The notes under the pieces are model-generated. The model was not told the origin of the DNA and searched no databases. It saw only the letters and a list, made by a program, of their open reading frames with translations. Shown piece after piece: positions 25,709 to 32,624 of a DNA stretch of 47,335 bases; the stretch's first letter is position 1, and each line of letters opens with the position of its first letter. The stretch comes from a virus. The stretch is from positions 1-47,335 of the IMG/VR virus record IMGVR_UViG_3300009705_003818. One strand, written 5' to 3'. Position numbers and translations under genes: made by a program.

Positions 25709-27607
25709 ATGTCTAAGTCTTTTTCATTAGATCAGTTGACTGAAGGGATTCGCCAGAGACATCTGGGAACTCAGAATCGTCAACTAATAGAGAAGTGGTC
25801 CCGAACGGGTCTTCTTCGCGGGTTGGACGGCGTGAAGCGCGAAAATATGTCCCGCCTACTTGAGAACCAAGCTTCGCAAGCCCTTAGAGAGTCATCGGCT
25901 CTTTCAGGCGGAAGCGTGGGTCTCGCGGATTCTGGCAATATGGCCGGTTTCTCAAACATTGCGTTCCCAATTGTTCGCAGAGTATTCGGTGGTCTGATCG
26001 CTAACGATCTCGTTTCGATTCAGCCAATGAGCCTTCCTTCTGGACTGCTCTTCTATCTTGATTACACAAGAGGTAATCTTGCTGGCGAAGGATATGAAAC
26101 ATACGGATCAGGTTCATCACTCTACAACTCACCTGTTGGTAAGGGCGTTCAGTCCGGATCCCAGGCAGTTGGCGGAATGTATGACCTTGCCGGCCAAGGT
26201 TTCACTCGCGTTCATCACGTGTCAGATACTGTTGCTATCACAGCTTCAGGTTCTTTCGGTTCAACAACAGCTATTGATACCGATACTGCTCACAAAGCAG
26301 CAACACTGCATACCACAGGCACAGACGGAAAACTGCTTCAGTTCGATCCGCAGCTAACTTCACTCATTGAAGGAAGCAAGCCAACTGCAGGCGGCGCCGT
26401 TGGAACAAACGTATACACCGCGGTGTTTATTACGCTTGATGACACCGACTTCGCAAACTCAGACACTACACTCGTCAAAGAGTGGACTGTTCCAGTTGCT
26501 GGTCATGCTAAGCAGGTTTCAGCAGATGTTCAGGCCGGCGTCGCCGGTAACGTTCGTCGTTTGAATGAGCTTGGAACTTTCGTGAACAATACGTGGACTC
26601 CGAAGCCTCTGATTGAGCTAGGTGCATCTAACGCTGTTCTCAAGGTCATCATCTCTGGTGGGATTGGTACGAACGTTATGGGCGTCGGTCACGGTGGTGC
26701 TGGTGGGCAGGCAAACATTGATACGGTTTCATTCCCTGTTTCAGCTCAGCAAGTCTCAGCTAACGGTGGAAGCCTTGTGGTTCCCGCATTTGAGTCAGAC
26801 TTCGGTACGGACCCATCCCCATCGATCCCAGAGATTGATATCAAGGTGGAATCCCTCGCAGTCGTGGCCGAAACACGTAAGTTACGTGCTCGTTGGTCAC
26901 CAGAGCTTGCTCAGGACTTGAATGCTTATCACAGCCTTGACGCAGAGGTCGAGCTAACTCAGATCCTGTCGGAGCAAATTGCTCTAGAGATCGATCGTGA
27001 GATTCTCAACGATCTTCTCACACAGGCTGGGGCAGCTAACTACTACTGGTCACGTGCACCAGGTAAGTTCGTTAATAAGGAAACAGCAAAGGAAGCAGTG
27101 TCTTCCAACTCGCTGGCTCCAGGACCGAGCTTCCGAGGCACAGTCCGTGAGTGGTACGAGACACTGGTTGAGACCATCATTGATGTTGCTAACCAGATTC
27201 ACCGTAAGACTCTCCGCGGCAGCGCCAACTTCATCGTCGTAGGACCTGATGTTGCTACTATCCTGGAGGCTTCAGTGATGTACAAGCCAAACTACAGCCT
27301 TGACGGTGACGGACAGGTTAGTGGTATGGTTCTCGGTGCTGACAAGGTCGGTACATTGAGCAGTCGTTTCACGGTCTATAAGGATCCTTACTTCCCACGC
27401 AACAAGGTTCTTGTTGGGTACAAGGGCGGTAGCTACCTTGAGACTGGTTACGTCTACGCTCCGTACGTTCCGCTTATCGTTACTCCAACGATCTTCGCTC
27501 CTGAGGACTTCACCCCGCGTAAGGGTGTCATGACTCGCTACGGTAAGAAGATGGTTAGAAGTGACTTCTACGGTACAGTGACCTGTATGGATATGAACAT
27601 AATCTAA
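25709..27607 (+). CDS. 23: Major capsid protein (T4 gp23-like)
   Basis: The 632-aa product begins MSKSFSLDQLTEGIRQRHLG and contains FSNIAFPIVRRVFGGLIAND and VSIQPMSLPSGLLFYLDY, the strongly conserved N-arm and early core of T4-type HK97-fold capsid proteins. The C-terminal half holds KLRARWSPELAQDLNAYHSL, and the end region has LVGYKGGSYLETGYVYAPY. A likely prohead protease site is ALRE|SSAL after residue 61, close to the T4 cut after 65. Compared with T4 gp23 (521 aa) it has about 110 extra residues, probably the Thr/Gly-rich segment at about 169-355. AAGGAG precedes the ATG. Codon choice is CGT/CGC and GGT-rich, unlike most neighbours, as expected for the most expressed protein. A strong terminator follows. 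Confidence 0.96.
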   Translation: MSKSFSLDQLTEGIRQRHLGTQNRQLIEKWSRTGLLRGLDGVKRENMSRLLENQASQALRESSALSGGSVGLADSGNMAGFSNIAFPIVRRVFGGLIANDLVSIQPMSLPSGLLFYLDYTRGNLAGEGYETYGSGSSLYNSPVGKGVQSGSQAVGGMYDLAGQGFTRVHHVSDTVAITASGSFGSTTAIDTDTAHKAATLHTTGTDGKLLQFDPQLTSLIEGSKPTAGGAVGTNVYTAVFITLDDTDFANSDTTLVKEWTVPVAGHAKQVSADVQAGVAGNVRRLNELGTFVNNTWTPKPLIELGASNAVLKVIISGGIGTNVMGVGHGGAGGQANIDTVSFPVSAQQVSANGGSLVVPAFESDFGTDPSPSIPEIDIKVESLAVVAETRKLRARWSPELAQDLNAYHSLDAEVELTQILSEQIALEIDREILNDLLTQAGAANYYWSRAPGKFVNKETAKEAVSSNSLAPGPSFRGTVREWYETLVETIIDVANQIHRKTLRGSANFIVVGPDVATILEASVMYKPNYSLDGDGQVSGMVLGADKVGTLSSRFTVYKDPYFPRNKVLVGYKGGSYLETGYVYAPYVPLIVTPTIFAPEDFTPRKGVMTRYGKKMVRSDFYGTVTCMDMNII

Positions 27608-27632
27608 TTTAGGTTCTGTTTTAATCAAGACT

Positions 27633-27664
27633 AAGGCGCCTCTTCGGAGGCGCCTTTTTTATTT
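27633..27664 (+). terminator. Rho-independent terminator after the capsid gene
   Basis: An 8-base-pair GC-rich stem (GGCGCCTC at 27635-27642 and GAGGCGCC at 27647-27654) closes a stable TTCG loop and is followed at once by six T residues. It ends the head transcription unit immediately after the major capsid gene. Confidence 0.92.
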
Positions 27665-27668
27665 CCCC

Positions 27669-27694
27669 TTTCAGCCTCAGAACCTATTTAAAAT
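27669..27694 (+). repeat. Copy 1 of a 26-base element upstream of the oxygenase gene
   Basis: This element (core CAGCCTCAGAACCTATTTAA) recurs at 28365-28390 with a single base difference. Each copy directly follows a T-rich stretch and lies upstream of the next gene (43 bases before the oxygenase ATG here). It is probably a shared promoter or processing element that restarts transcription after termination. Confidence 0.6.
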
Positions 27695-27736
27695 GTAGCA
27701 CATAGCTGATTCACCGGTGGGCTGCAAGAGCGAAAA

Positions 27737-28300
27737 ATGATTAAAGTAATAGATGATTTTTGTGATGAAGCATATTTTCAAGCATTGCAAGACATTTTCG
27801 TAAGACCGAACAATAAATTTGCCTGGTTCTATCACAATGCCGTAAATGGCAAAGCCTATGACAAGGGAGAAGATACATTTCAGTTTGTTCACACTTTATA
27901 TCCCGGAGTTCCAGTAATAGCATCTTCACTCGCTGGCAGTCCATCAATGATACAAGAGGATCCGTGGTTGAGATCATTATCTCCGATTGTTGAAGCATTA
28001 GACATCACCACACTACTTAAGATCAAAGCTAACTGTCTGCCCCGTACTGAAAAAATCATAGAGCACGGTCTGCATGTAGATTTTACTAAAAAAGAAAAAG
28101 AAGTACTCACCACAGGAATTCTGTATATGAATACCAATAATGGCTATACACACTTTGAAGATGGAACTAAAATTAAGAGTGTGGCCAATAGATTAATTAC
28201 CTTTCCGTGTAATCTCCTACACGGAGGCTCTACCTGCACAGACGAAAGTACCCGCGTTGTAATAAACTTTAGTTTTTATAAGCAAGGCGACAAAAACTAA
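27737..28300 (+). CDS. 2-oxoglutarate/Fe(II)-dependent oxygenase-like protein
   Basis: The 187-aa protein has the full facial-triad layout: H113-x-D115 in HGLHVDF, the distal His162 in NLLHGGST, and Arg173 in ESTRVVINFSF for the 2-oxoglutarate carboxylate. The N-terminus (MIKVIDDFCDEAYFQALQDI) and GILYMNTNNGYTHFEDG also fit the prolyl-4-hydroxylase-like group often found in marine myoviruses. It would hydroxylate an unknown protein or nucleic-acid substrate. It forms a short unit of its own, flanked by terminator-like sequences and preceded by the repeated 26-base element, right beside the capsid gene. The Shine-Dalgarno sequence is weak. Confidence 0.82.
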   Translation: MIKVIDDFCDEAYFQALQDIFVRPNNKFAWFYHNAVNGKAYDKGEDTFQFVHTLYPGVPVIASSLAGSPSMIQEDPWLRSLSPIVEALDITTLLKIKANCLPRTEKIIEHGLHVDFTKKEKEVLTTGILYMNTNNGYTHFEDGTKIKSVANRLITFPCNLLHGGSTCTDESTRVVINFSFYKQGDKN

Positions 28301-28326
28301 GACAAAAGATTTGCTTGCTGTTAATA

Positions 28327-28363
28327 AGAGAGATTCTCTATGAGAGCACTCTTTTTATTTTTC
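28327..28363 (+). terminator. Weak terminator-like hairpins after the oxygenase gene
   Basis: A short AGAGA/TCTCT hairpin (28327-28339) and a GAG/CTC hairpin (28342-28351) precede a T-rich run (TTTTTATTTTT). The stems are short and not GC-rich, so termination would be partial at best. The tail resembles the T-rich sequence that precedes repeat copy 1. Confidence 0.35.
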
Positions 28364-28364
28364 T

Positions 28365-28390
28365 TTTCAGCCTCAGAGCCTATTTAAAAT
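28365..28390 (+). repeat. Copy 2 of the 26-base element, upstream of the decoration-like gene
   Basis: It is identical to 27669-27694 except for one base (AGCC instead of AACC). It lies 86 bases before the ATG at 28477 and directly abuts the inverted repeat that frames a TATAAT sequence. It is likely part of a promoter region. Confidence 0.6.
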
Positions 28391-28416
28391 CAGGTCCGGT
28401 TTATATAATCACCTGA
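28390..28416 (+). promoter_or_regulatory. Candidate promoter -10 framed by an inverted repeat
   Basis: TATAAT (28404-28409) is a perfect bacterial -10 hexamer. It lies in the loop of a 6-base inverted repeat, TCAGGT (28390-28395) and ACCTGA (28411-28416). No good TTGACA stands at the right distance; the TATTTA of the repeated element falls in the -35 window. It could be a promoter with an operator, or a hairpin in the leader. Confidence 0.35.
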
Positions 28417-28476
28417 CACCCACAGGGAATCGGAAGCATTGGGAGCAACAAACTTTTAAAAAAAAGGAGAAAGATT

Positions 28477-29025
28477 ATGCCAAAGGTAAAATTTACATCA
28501 GATAAGGGTCTAGTTACATCAACTGGGTCAGGAATGGATCTCACCAGTATGGGTGCTAGCGCCGGCCCTAACATTAAAGTTCCAGTTGAGAGTATCACCG
28601 CCGCTACATATACGGTGACTTCTGGCCAGTCCGGAACAATCTTCACACTCAATAAAGCGGACGGGATTGTAGTTACGCTACCAGCAGCCACACCCGGCCT
28701 AAGGTACGAGTTTTATGTTGAAACTGCTCTAACAAGCAATAACTACACAGTTAATGCAGCTTCAGACGCTGATACGCTCACTGGAGCTTTAAGGCTTGTT
28801 GATATTGCAACTTTAGGGTCACATATTGACAATAACGACAATGTTATCACAACTGGTATCTCTATTCCTGCTGCTGCTGATCATCAGCTTGTAACGAATA
28901 AGACTACTACGGGTGGACTTGCAGGATCACACTGGGTATACACTTGCATAACTGACAGTAAGTGGCAAATATCTGGAACAAATATGTGTTCTTCCGGTGC
29001 TACTCTAGCGACTCCGTTTACCTAA
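28477..29025 (+). CDS. Beta-rich virion protein, probable capsid decoration protein
   Basis: The 182-aa product begins MPKVKFTSDKGLVTSTGSGM and is a string of short beta strands rich in Thr, Ala, Gly and Ser (YTVTSGQSGTIFTLNKADG, GIVVTLPAATPGLRYEFYVE). This is the style of small capsid-surface or fibre-head proteins. It has a strong AAGGAG ribosome-binding site, its own leader and promoter-like element, and an efficient terminator directly after it. A monocistronic, apparently highly expressed unit close to the capsid gene is what one expects for a decoration protein such as T4 Soc, but no sequence match to Soc or Hoc is visible. Function is inferred. Confidence 0.65.
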   Translation: MPKVKFTSDKGLVTSTGSGMDLTSMGASAGPNIKVPVESITAATYTVTSGQSGTIFTLNKADGIVVTLPAATPGLRYEFYVETALTSNNYTVNAASDADTLTGALRLVDIATLGSHIDNNDNVITTGISIPAAADHQLVTNKTTTGGLAGSHWVYTCITDSKWQISGTNMCSSGATLATPFT

Positions 29026-29100
29026 GCCGTTTAAGTAGTTTATAATACTATAACGCTAGCTATTGCATAGCAGTAAAATGACAAAACATACGTTTTGTGA

Positions 29101-29128
29101 GGAGACCTTTCGGGGTCTCCTTTTTTTT
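29101..29128 (+). terminator. Rho-independent terminator after the decoration-like gene
   Basis: A 7-base-pair stem (GGAGACC at 29101-29107 and GGTCTCC at 29114-29120) with a six-base loop is followed by eight T residues. It ends the unit of the 28477 gene and isolates the PAS-gene operon. Confidence 0.93.
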
Positions 29129-29249
29129 ATGAAGTCTACTAAACAAAATAACAGCTGCAGAACGCCCTTAATAACTAGTCATTGATAATTCAGTGTCGCA
29201 ATAGGAAATATGATCTAACTCTTTCAGAAGAACATAGTTATGTAACGAT

Positions 29250-29792
29250 ATGAGTTTAGAAAGCAAAAAAAGATTAAAGGCTCTAAGGACAATTGTCGAG
29301 GACTTGTCTGATAGAGATGTAAGAATCAAACAAGACCTACAACTTTTTGAGGATTTTTTTAAAAATTTCCCCTTACCAGTGACAATGTGGTCTGTGTCTA
29401 AGGAAGGAAACGTAATTTCTCAAAGAGGCAATGGCCTAATATGTGGTGCCTCTACTAGCTTAGAAGATTTATTCTTATGCCCAGTTGTTAAGGGAATGTG
29501 CCTTGAGGCACATGAGCTAGCTCTAAAGGGAGAATCAGTTCAACAATTTGTAACACAGGAAAAAAATATATTTTATGTTTCAATTGTTCCAAGAAGGTTA
29601 GACAATAAAGAAATCGTAGGTGTAGCCGGAATTGCTTGGGACATTACATCTAATGCTGTAATACTTTCGATCTTAGAAGATATACAAAAACTTTCTGAAG
29701 AGAAGCAAGTTGATACTAAGAAGATAAGACGCTTAGCAACAAAAGGTCTTAAGTCCAGCCGACTAAAGATGTTAATACAGGAGAAAGACTAA
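29250..29792 (+). CDS. PAS-domain protein
   Basis: This 180-aa protein contains one PAS-like domain at about residues 36-134: a leading helix LFEDFFKNFPLP, a strand and turn VTMWSVSKEGNVI, a helical middle around CLEAHELALKGE, and the closing strands FYVSIVPRRL and VGVAGIAWDIT, the last being the typical PAS/PAC ending. The N-terminus and the C-terminal 45 residues are charged helices; the latter is basic (KKIRRLATKGLKSSRLK). PAS domains bind small ligands or mediate dimerisation in bacterial signalling. A stand-alone PAS protein in a phage late region is unusual. There is no kinase or output domain. The gene overlaps the next ATG by one base (TAATG), so the two are likely translated together. 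No clear Shine-Dalgarno is seen. Confidence 0.72.
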   Translation: MSLESKKRLKALRTIVEDLSDRDVRIKQDLQLFEDFFKNFPLPVTMWSVSKEGNVISQRGNGLICGASTSLEDLFLCPVVKGMCLEAHELALKGESVQQFVTQEKNIFYVSIVPRRLDNKEIVGVAGIAWDITSNAVILSILEDIQKLSEEKQVDTKKIRRLATKGLKSSRLKMLIQEKD

Positions 29793-30127
29793 TGCCCAAC
29801 AGTGGTAATGGTGAACAAAATGGGTGGAACGAATACTCAAGACTTGTACTAAAAGAGTTGGAAACACTTTCAGACAGCATCGAAGGGCTAAGAAATGAAG
29901 TACAAAATGTAAAACAAGAAATTGCAAAAATGCAAGTTCGCGAAGACAAAGTTGACGAACTTAAAGCGTGGAAAGAAAAAGTAGACGAAGTTGCGTCTCC
30001 TACTCAAATGAAGGAGATGGCAGCTGCCGTAGAAGAATTAAAAACATTTAAGACTAAAGCGGTGACCATATTTGCTGTTGTTCAATTTACAATGGCTGCG
30101 TATGTATGGTTACTGAGAGTTATGTAA
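29792..30127 (+). CDS. Coiled-coil protein with a C-terminal membrane anchor
   Basis: The 111-aa product starts MPNSGNGEQNGWNEYSRLVL and has a long coiled coil (about 15-65, LKELETLSDSIEGLRNEVQN) and a single hydrophobic helix at about 89-109 (AVTIFAVVQFTMAAYVWLLR). It therefore probably sits in the inner membrane with its N-terminus in the cytoplasm. A small protein with one C-terminal membrane helix and a coiled coil could be a holin-like or lysis-regulating protein, but one helix and no partner endolysin in the window make that tentative. AGGAG lies 8 bases before the ATG. It is translationally coupled to the PAS gene. Confidence 0.7.
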   Translation: MPNSGNGEQNGWNEYSRLVLKELETLSDSIEGLRNEVQNVKQEIAKMQVREDKVDELKAWKEKVDEVASPTQMKEMAAAVEELKTFKTKAVTIFAVVQFTMAAYVWLLRVM

Positions 30128-30152
30128 GCCAAAGTATTTAAAGGAGAATCAA

Positions 30153-30575
30153 ATGGCCATATTAAAGAAAACAAAGACACCAACAGAGACAAAAAAGGCA
30201 GCTCCAGCTCCAGCTCCAGCAGTAGCAAAGCCAGCAGCAGCAGTAGTAAAGCCAGCAGCTCCAGCTCCAGCTCCAGCAGTAGAAAAGCCAGCAGCAGCCC
30301 CAGCCCAACCTGCACTAACCAAAAAAGCTGCCCCGGAAGCTCCTAAGAAGAAATCTCTAGAGTCTTCTATCAAGGTAGGTGATAAAGTAATGTGGGTAGG
30401 AGAGACAGACACAGCCAAGATCGCTACTGTCTCGAGAGTCTATGAGTCAGACGGAAAAGAAGTGGCCGATTTAGTTGTACCCTGGAAGTCCTCAGGGCCA
30501 AAAGCAACAGCCCTCCTCGAGGCGCTAAGAGTCGTTGATTGTCTGCACTGTTCTGGCACAGGTCTTACAGTTTAA
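30153..30575 (+). CDS. Ala/Pro/Lys-rich protein with a folded C-terminal domain and one CxxCxGxG motif
   Basis: The 140-aa product has a disordered N-terminal half made of Ala-Pro and Lys-Pro-Ala repeats (about 15-65) and a C-terminal domain from about 68 with KVGDKVMWVGE, IATVSRVYES and VADLVVPWKS, a beta pattern reminiscent of small SH3/KOW-like barrels. It ends with CLHCSGTG, a single copy of the CxxCxGxG knuckle known from DnaJ. AAGGAG precedes the ATG. The repeat part is encoded by two 45-base near-identical units. No family is recognised. A tethered binding module is one reading. Confidence 0.65.
   Translation: MAILKKTKTPTETKKAAPAPAPAVAKPAAAVVKPAAPAPAPAVEKPAAAPAQPALTKKAAPEAPKKKSLESSIKVGDKVMWVGETDTAKIATVSRVYESDGKEVADLVVPWKSSGPKATALLEALRVVDCLHCSGTGLTV
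30198..30299 (+). repeat. Two 45-base direct repeats coding for Ala-Pro tracts
   Basis: Units at 30198-30242 and 30255-30299 both contain three consecutive GCTCCA hexamers followed by GCAGTAG, AAGCCA and GCA triplets, separated by 12 bases. They differ at only a few positions. Such simple repeats can expand or contract by slippage in frame, changing the length of the Ala/Pro linker. Confidence 0.8.
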
Positions 30576-30640
30576 TTGACGAGCCTTAGTCTTCATAAAA
30601 ATTTTAAAATTTTTAAAATATATTTTGGAGGTGACAATTT

Positions 30641-30715
30641 TTGATACGATATAACTTGTTATTGCTACAGACGAGTAGCTGTCTGAATAGACAAATCGAT
30701 GATCAAAATCAATAG
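30641..30715 (+). CDS. Possible 24-residue micro-ORF
   Basis: A perfect eight-base Shine-Dalgarno (GGAGGTGA, 30627-30634) stands 6 bases before a TTG that opens a 24-codon frame (starting MIRYNLLLLQTSSC) ending in TAG. The start is basic, followed by a short leucine run and a cysteine, vaguely like a lipoprotein signal, but the residue three before the cysteine is Thr, not Leu. It lies in an otherwise empty AT-rich gap. Real translation is uncertain. Confidence 0.25.
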   Translation: MIRYNLLLLQTSSCLNRQIDDQNQ

Positions 30716-30772
30716 TCTTAGGCAAATCTTTTAAACATCAAATAGATAGTTAGAATCGGTGGAGCAAAATTA

Positions 30773-31942
30773 GTGGCAAATTTTATTGACATATTAAGCC
30801 CAACACCGTTTGGCTTTTTTGACTCGTCTATAGACTTCCAAAAAGAAGCAGACGCTATTGTGCCATTTGTAAAGCGTAAGTTAGGCGATGATATACTGTC
30901 AGTTGAGCTCACAAAGAAGCAAATCTGGGCATGCCTAGAAGAATCACTTTTAGAATATAGCTCAATAATAAATCAGTATCAGGCAAAATCACAATTGGCC
31001 AATCTTTTGGGCGGCCCTACTGGATCTCTCGACGGATCTGAGCAAAAATTTCCAAGAGAAAATCTAGAGTTCATGCTTCGAAGGGCAGAACCATATTCTA
31101 TGGAAGCCGGTATGGGTGGTTCGTACAATATGCTTTCAGGGTCTATTGCTCTAGTAAAAAACCAGCAAGACTACGATTTGTACACAGATCTAAAAGACGG
31201 TGACGGAACAGCACTCTTCGATAGAGCAGAAAATAATCCTAAAAGCAAGCTTAAGGTGATGGAAGTTTTTCATAATAGTCCGATGTCCGCTTATAGGTTT
31301 TTTGATACAACTTCTGCTATCAACTATTTAAATAATGAGTTTAGCTTTGAGTCGTTCACACCTGAGACAGTTTTTTATGTCTTACCTATTTTTGAAGACG
31401 TACTAAGAAGCGGACAATTAGATATGTCCCAACGCATAAGACGAAGTAACTACTCTTATAAGATCGTAGGAACAAAGATAAGAATTTACCCTAAGCCAAC
31501 TCAAAATGATCCTAAAAATCTGTGGGTAAGGGTCCATTTTTCACCAGATCCGATGAACCCAAGCTTTGCAGACGCAACTATTGAGGGTGTAAGTAATCTT
31601 TCAAATATTCCGTATGGAAGACTCACATTTGATAAGATAAATTCAATTGGACGCCAATGGATAAGACAGTACGCACTCGCACTTTGTAAAGAATTGCTTG
31701 GGCTTATAAGGTCTAAATTTACTTCTGTCCCAATCCCTGGCGCAGACTTAACCTTAAATGGATCCGATTTATTAAGCCAGGGAAGAGAAGACGTCGCCGG
31801 CCTCAAAACAAAGCTAGCTGAAATGTTAGAAGAGCTGACATACAGCAAAATGCTAGAAGATGAAGCCTCAGCAAGCGAAAATCTTACGAGAATTCTAAGA
31901 GGCATTCCGATCCCAAATGGCCGCGCAATAGTGATGGGTTGA
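30773..31942 (+). CDS. Neck protein candidate (gp13-like position)
   Basis: The gene starts at GTG with GGTGGAG upstream and encodes 389 aa beginning MANFIDILSPTPFGFFDSSI. The early segment FVKRKLGDDILSVELTKKQI followed by WACLEESLLEYSSIINQYQ is the pattern seen near the N-terminus of T4-type neck or head-completion proteins (a helix followed by a predicted ordered pair of strands and helices). A central region (YSYKIVGTKIRIYPKP) is beta-rich, and the C-terminal part is helical. It is the first gene of a neck-tail block with order 13-14-15-18-19 as in T4, which supports gp13. The assignment is by order and local pattern, not by a confirmed match. Confidence 0.65.
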   Translation: MANFIDILSPTPFGFFDSSIDFQKEADAIVPFVKRKLGDDILSVELTKKQIWACLEESLLEYSSIINQYQAKSQLANLLGGPTGSLDGSEQKFPRENLEFMLRRAEPYSMEAGMGGSYNMLSGSIALVKNQQDYDLYTDLKDGDGTALFDRAENNPKSKLKVMEVFHNSPMSAYRFFDTTSAINYLNNEFSFESFTPETVFYVLPIFEDVLRSGQLDMSQRIRRSNYSYKIVGTKIRIYPKPTQNDPKNLWVRVHFSPDPMNPSFADATIEGVSNLSNIPYGRLTFDKINSIGRQWIRQYALALCKELLGLIRSKFTSVPIPGADLTLNGSDLLSQGREDVAGLKTKLAEMLEELTYSKMLEDEASASENLTRILRGIPIPNGRAIVMG

Positions 31943-31950
31943 TTAAATAA

Positions 31951-32622
31951 ATGGCAAGACTTTTTGTAACACCTAGAGAAATTGATTTAATCTCTGATCT
32001 AACTAAAGAAGTGATAAAAGATATCTCAGGCCAAAAAGTATACTATTATAGAGTTAGAGAAGATCTCTCCGACGTACACGATGTTTACGAAGAATCACCT
32101 AACAAAATCTTTGATCAGCCCGTTGAAATAGAAGCAAGAGTAGAATATCAACCTGAAGAAATAAGAACTAATCAATTCGGAAGCGAGTCATCTTATTCAA
32201 TAAGCGTATTTTTTCATGAGAGAGACTTGCTAGATAGAGAGATTGAGGTAAGAGAAGGAGACTACTTTAGCTACGGAGACACTTTTTTTGAAATAACCAG
32301 TGTTGTGGTAGAGAGTAATATCTACGGTCAGATAGAGCACAGCATCGGTGTAAAGGCTACTGGTAAGCAGGCAAGAATGGGACAGATAGACGTAACCCCC
32401 GTCGGACCTACCAGCGAAAGACTAGCGGATGAAGATGCTGTTCAGGATACGTTCGTTCAACAGCGAGGATTTTCTGAGAACAGTTTAGGAGAAACAGGAG
32501 ATAAACGTCAGTTACAAGAAGACGGAAAGCTGGACGCTCCGATAGAAAAACCGGCAGAGGTATCATCAAAAGGAGATATCTCGAGCATAGATTCATCTTT
32601 TTATGGCGATGAGGACTGTTAA
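31951..32622 (+). CDS. Neck protein candidate (gp14-like position)
   Basis: The 223-aa product starts MARLFVTPREIDLISDLTKE and contains VYYYRVREDLSDVHDVYEES, VEIEARVEYQPEE, YSISVFFHERDLLDREIEV and REGDYFSYGDTFFEITSV. This is a beta-barrel layout typical of head-completion and neck proteins that bridge portal and tail. Its C-terminal 70 residues are charged and probably flexible. It follows the gp13-like gene by 8 bases and precedes the tail-completion candidate by 2, in T4 order. The Shine-Dalgarno sequence is weak, so coupling is likely. Confidence 0.6.
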   Translation: MARLFVTPREIDLISDLTKEVIKDISGQKVYYYRVREDLSDVHDVYEESPNKIFDQPVEIEARVEYQPEEIRTNQFGSESSYSISVFFHERDLLDREIEVREGDYFSYGDTFFEITSVVVESNIYGQIEHSIGVKATGKQARMGQIDVTPVGPTSERLADEDAVQDTFVQQRGFSENSLGETGDKRQLQEDGKLDAPIEKPAEVSSKGDISSIDSSFYGDEDC

Positions 32623-32624
32623 GA

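Noticed and set aside
26058-26921. Series of +2-frame ORFs inside the capsid gene (99, 65 and 99 aa)
   Set aside because: They result from the codon bias of the capsid gene, lack ribosome-binding sites and are out of frame with a clearly real, highly conserved gene.
29182-29214. TTGATA ... TATGAT as a promoter for the PAS gene
   Set aside because: The spacer between the two hexamers is about 21 bases, too long for a normal promoter, and no better -35 is present.
29792-30127. Firm holin assignment for the coiled-coil membrane protein
   Set aside because: One membrane helix at the C-terminus is compatible with many roles, and no endolysin or spanin gene lies nearby.
30531-30575. DnaJ chaperone assignment from CLHCSGTG
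   Set aside because: Only one CxxCxGxG motif, no J domain and no four-repeat cysteine region; the motif alone does not support a chaperone.
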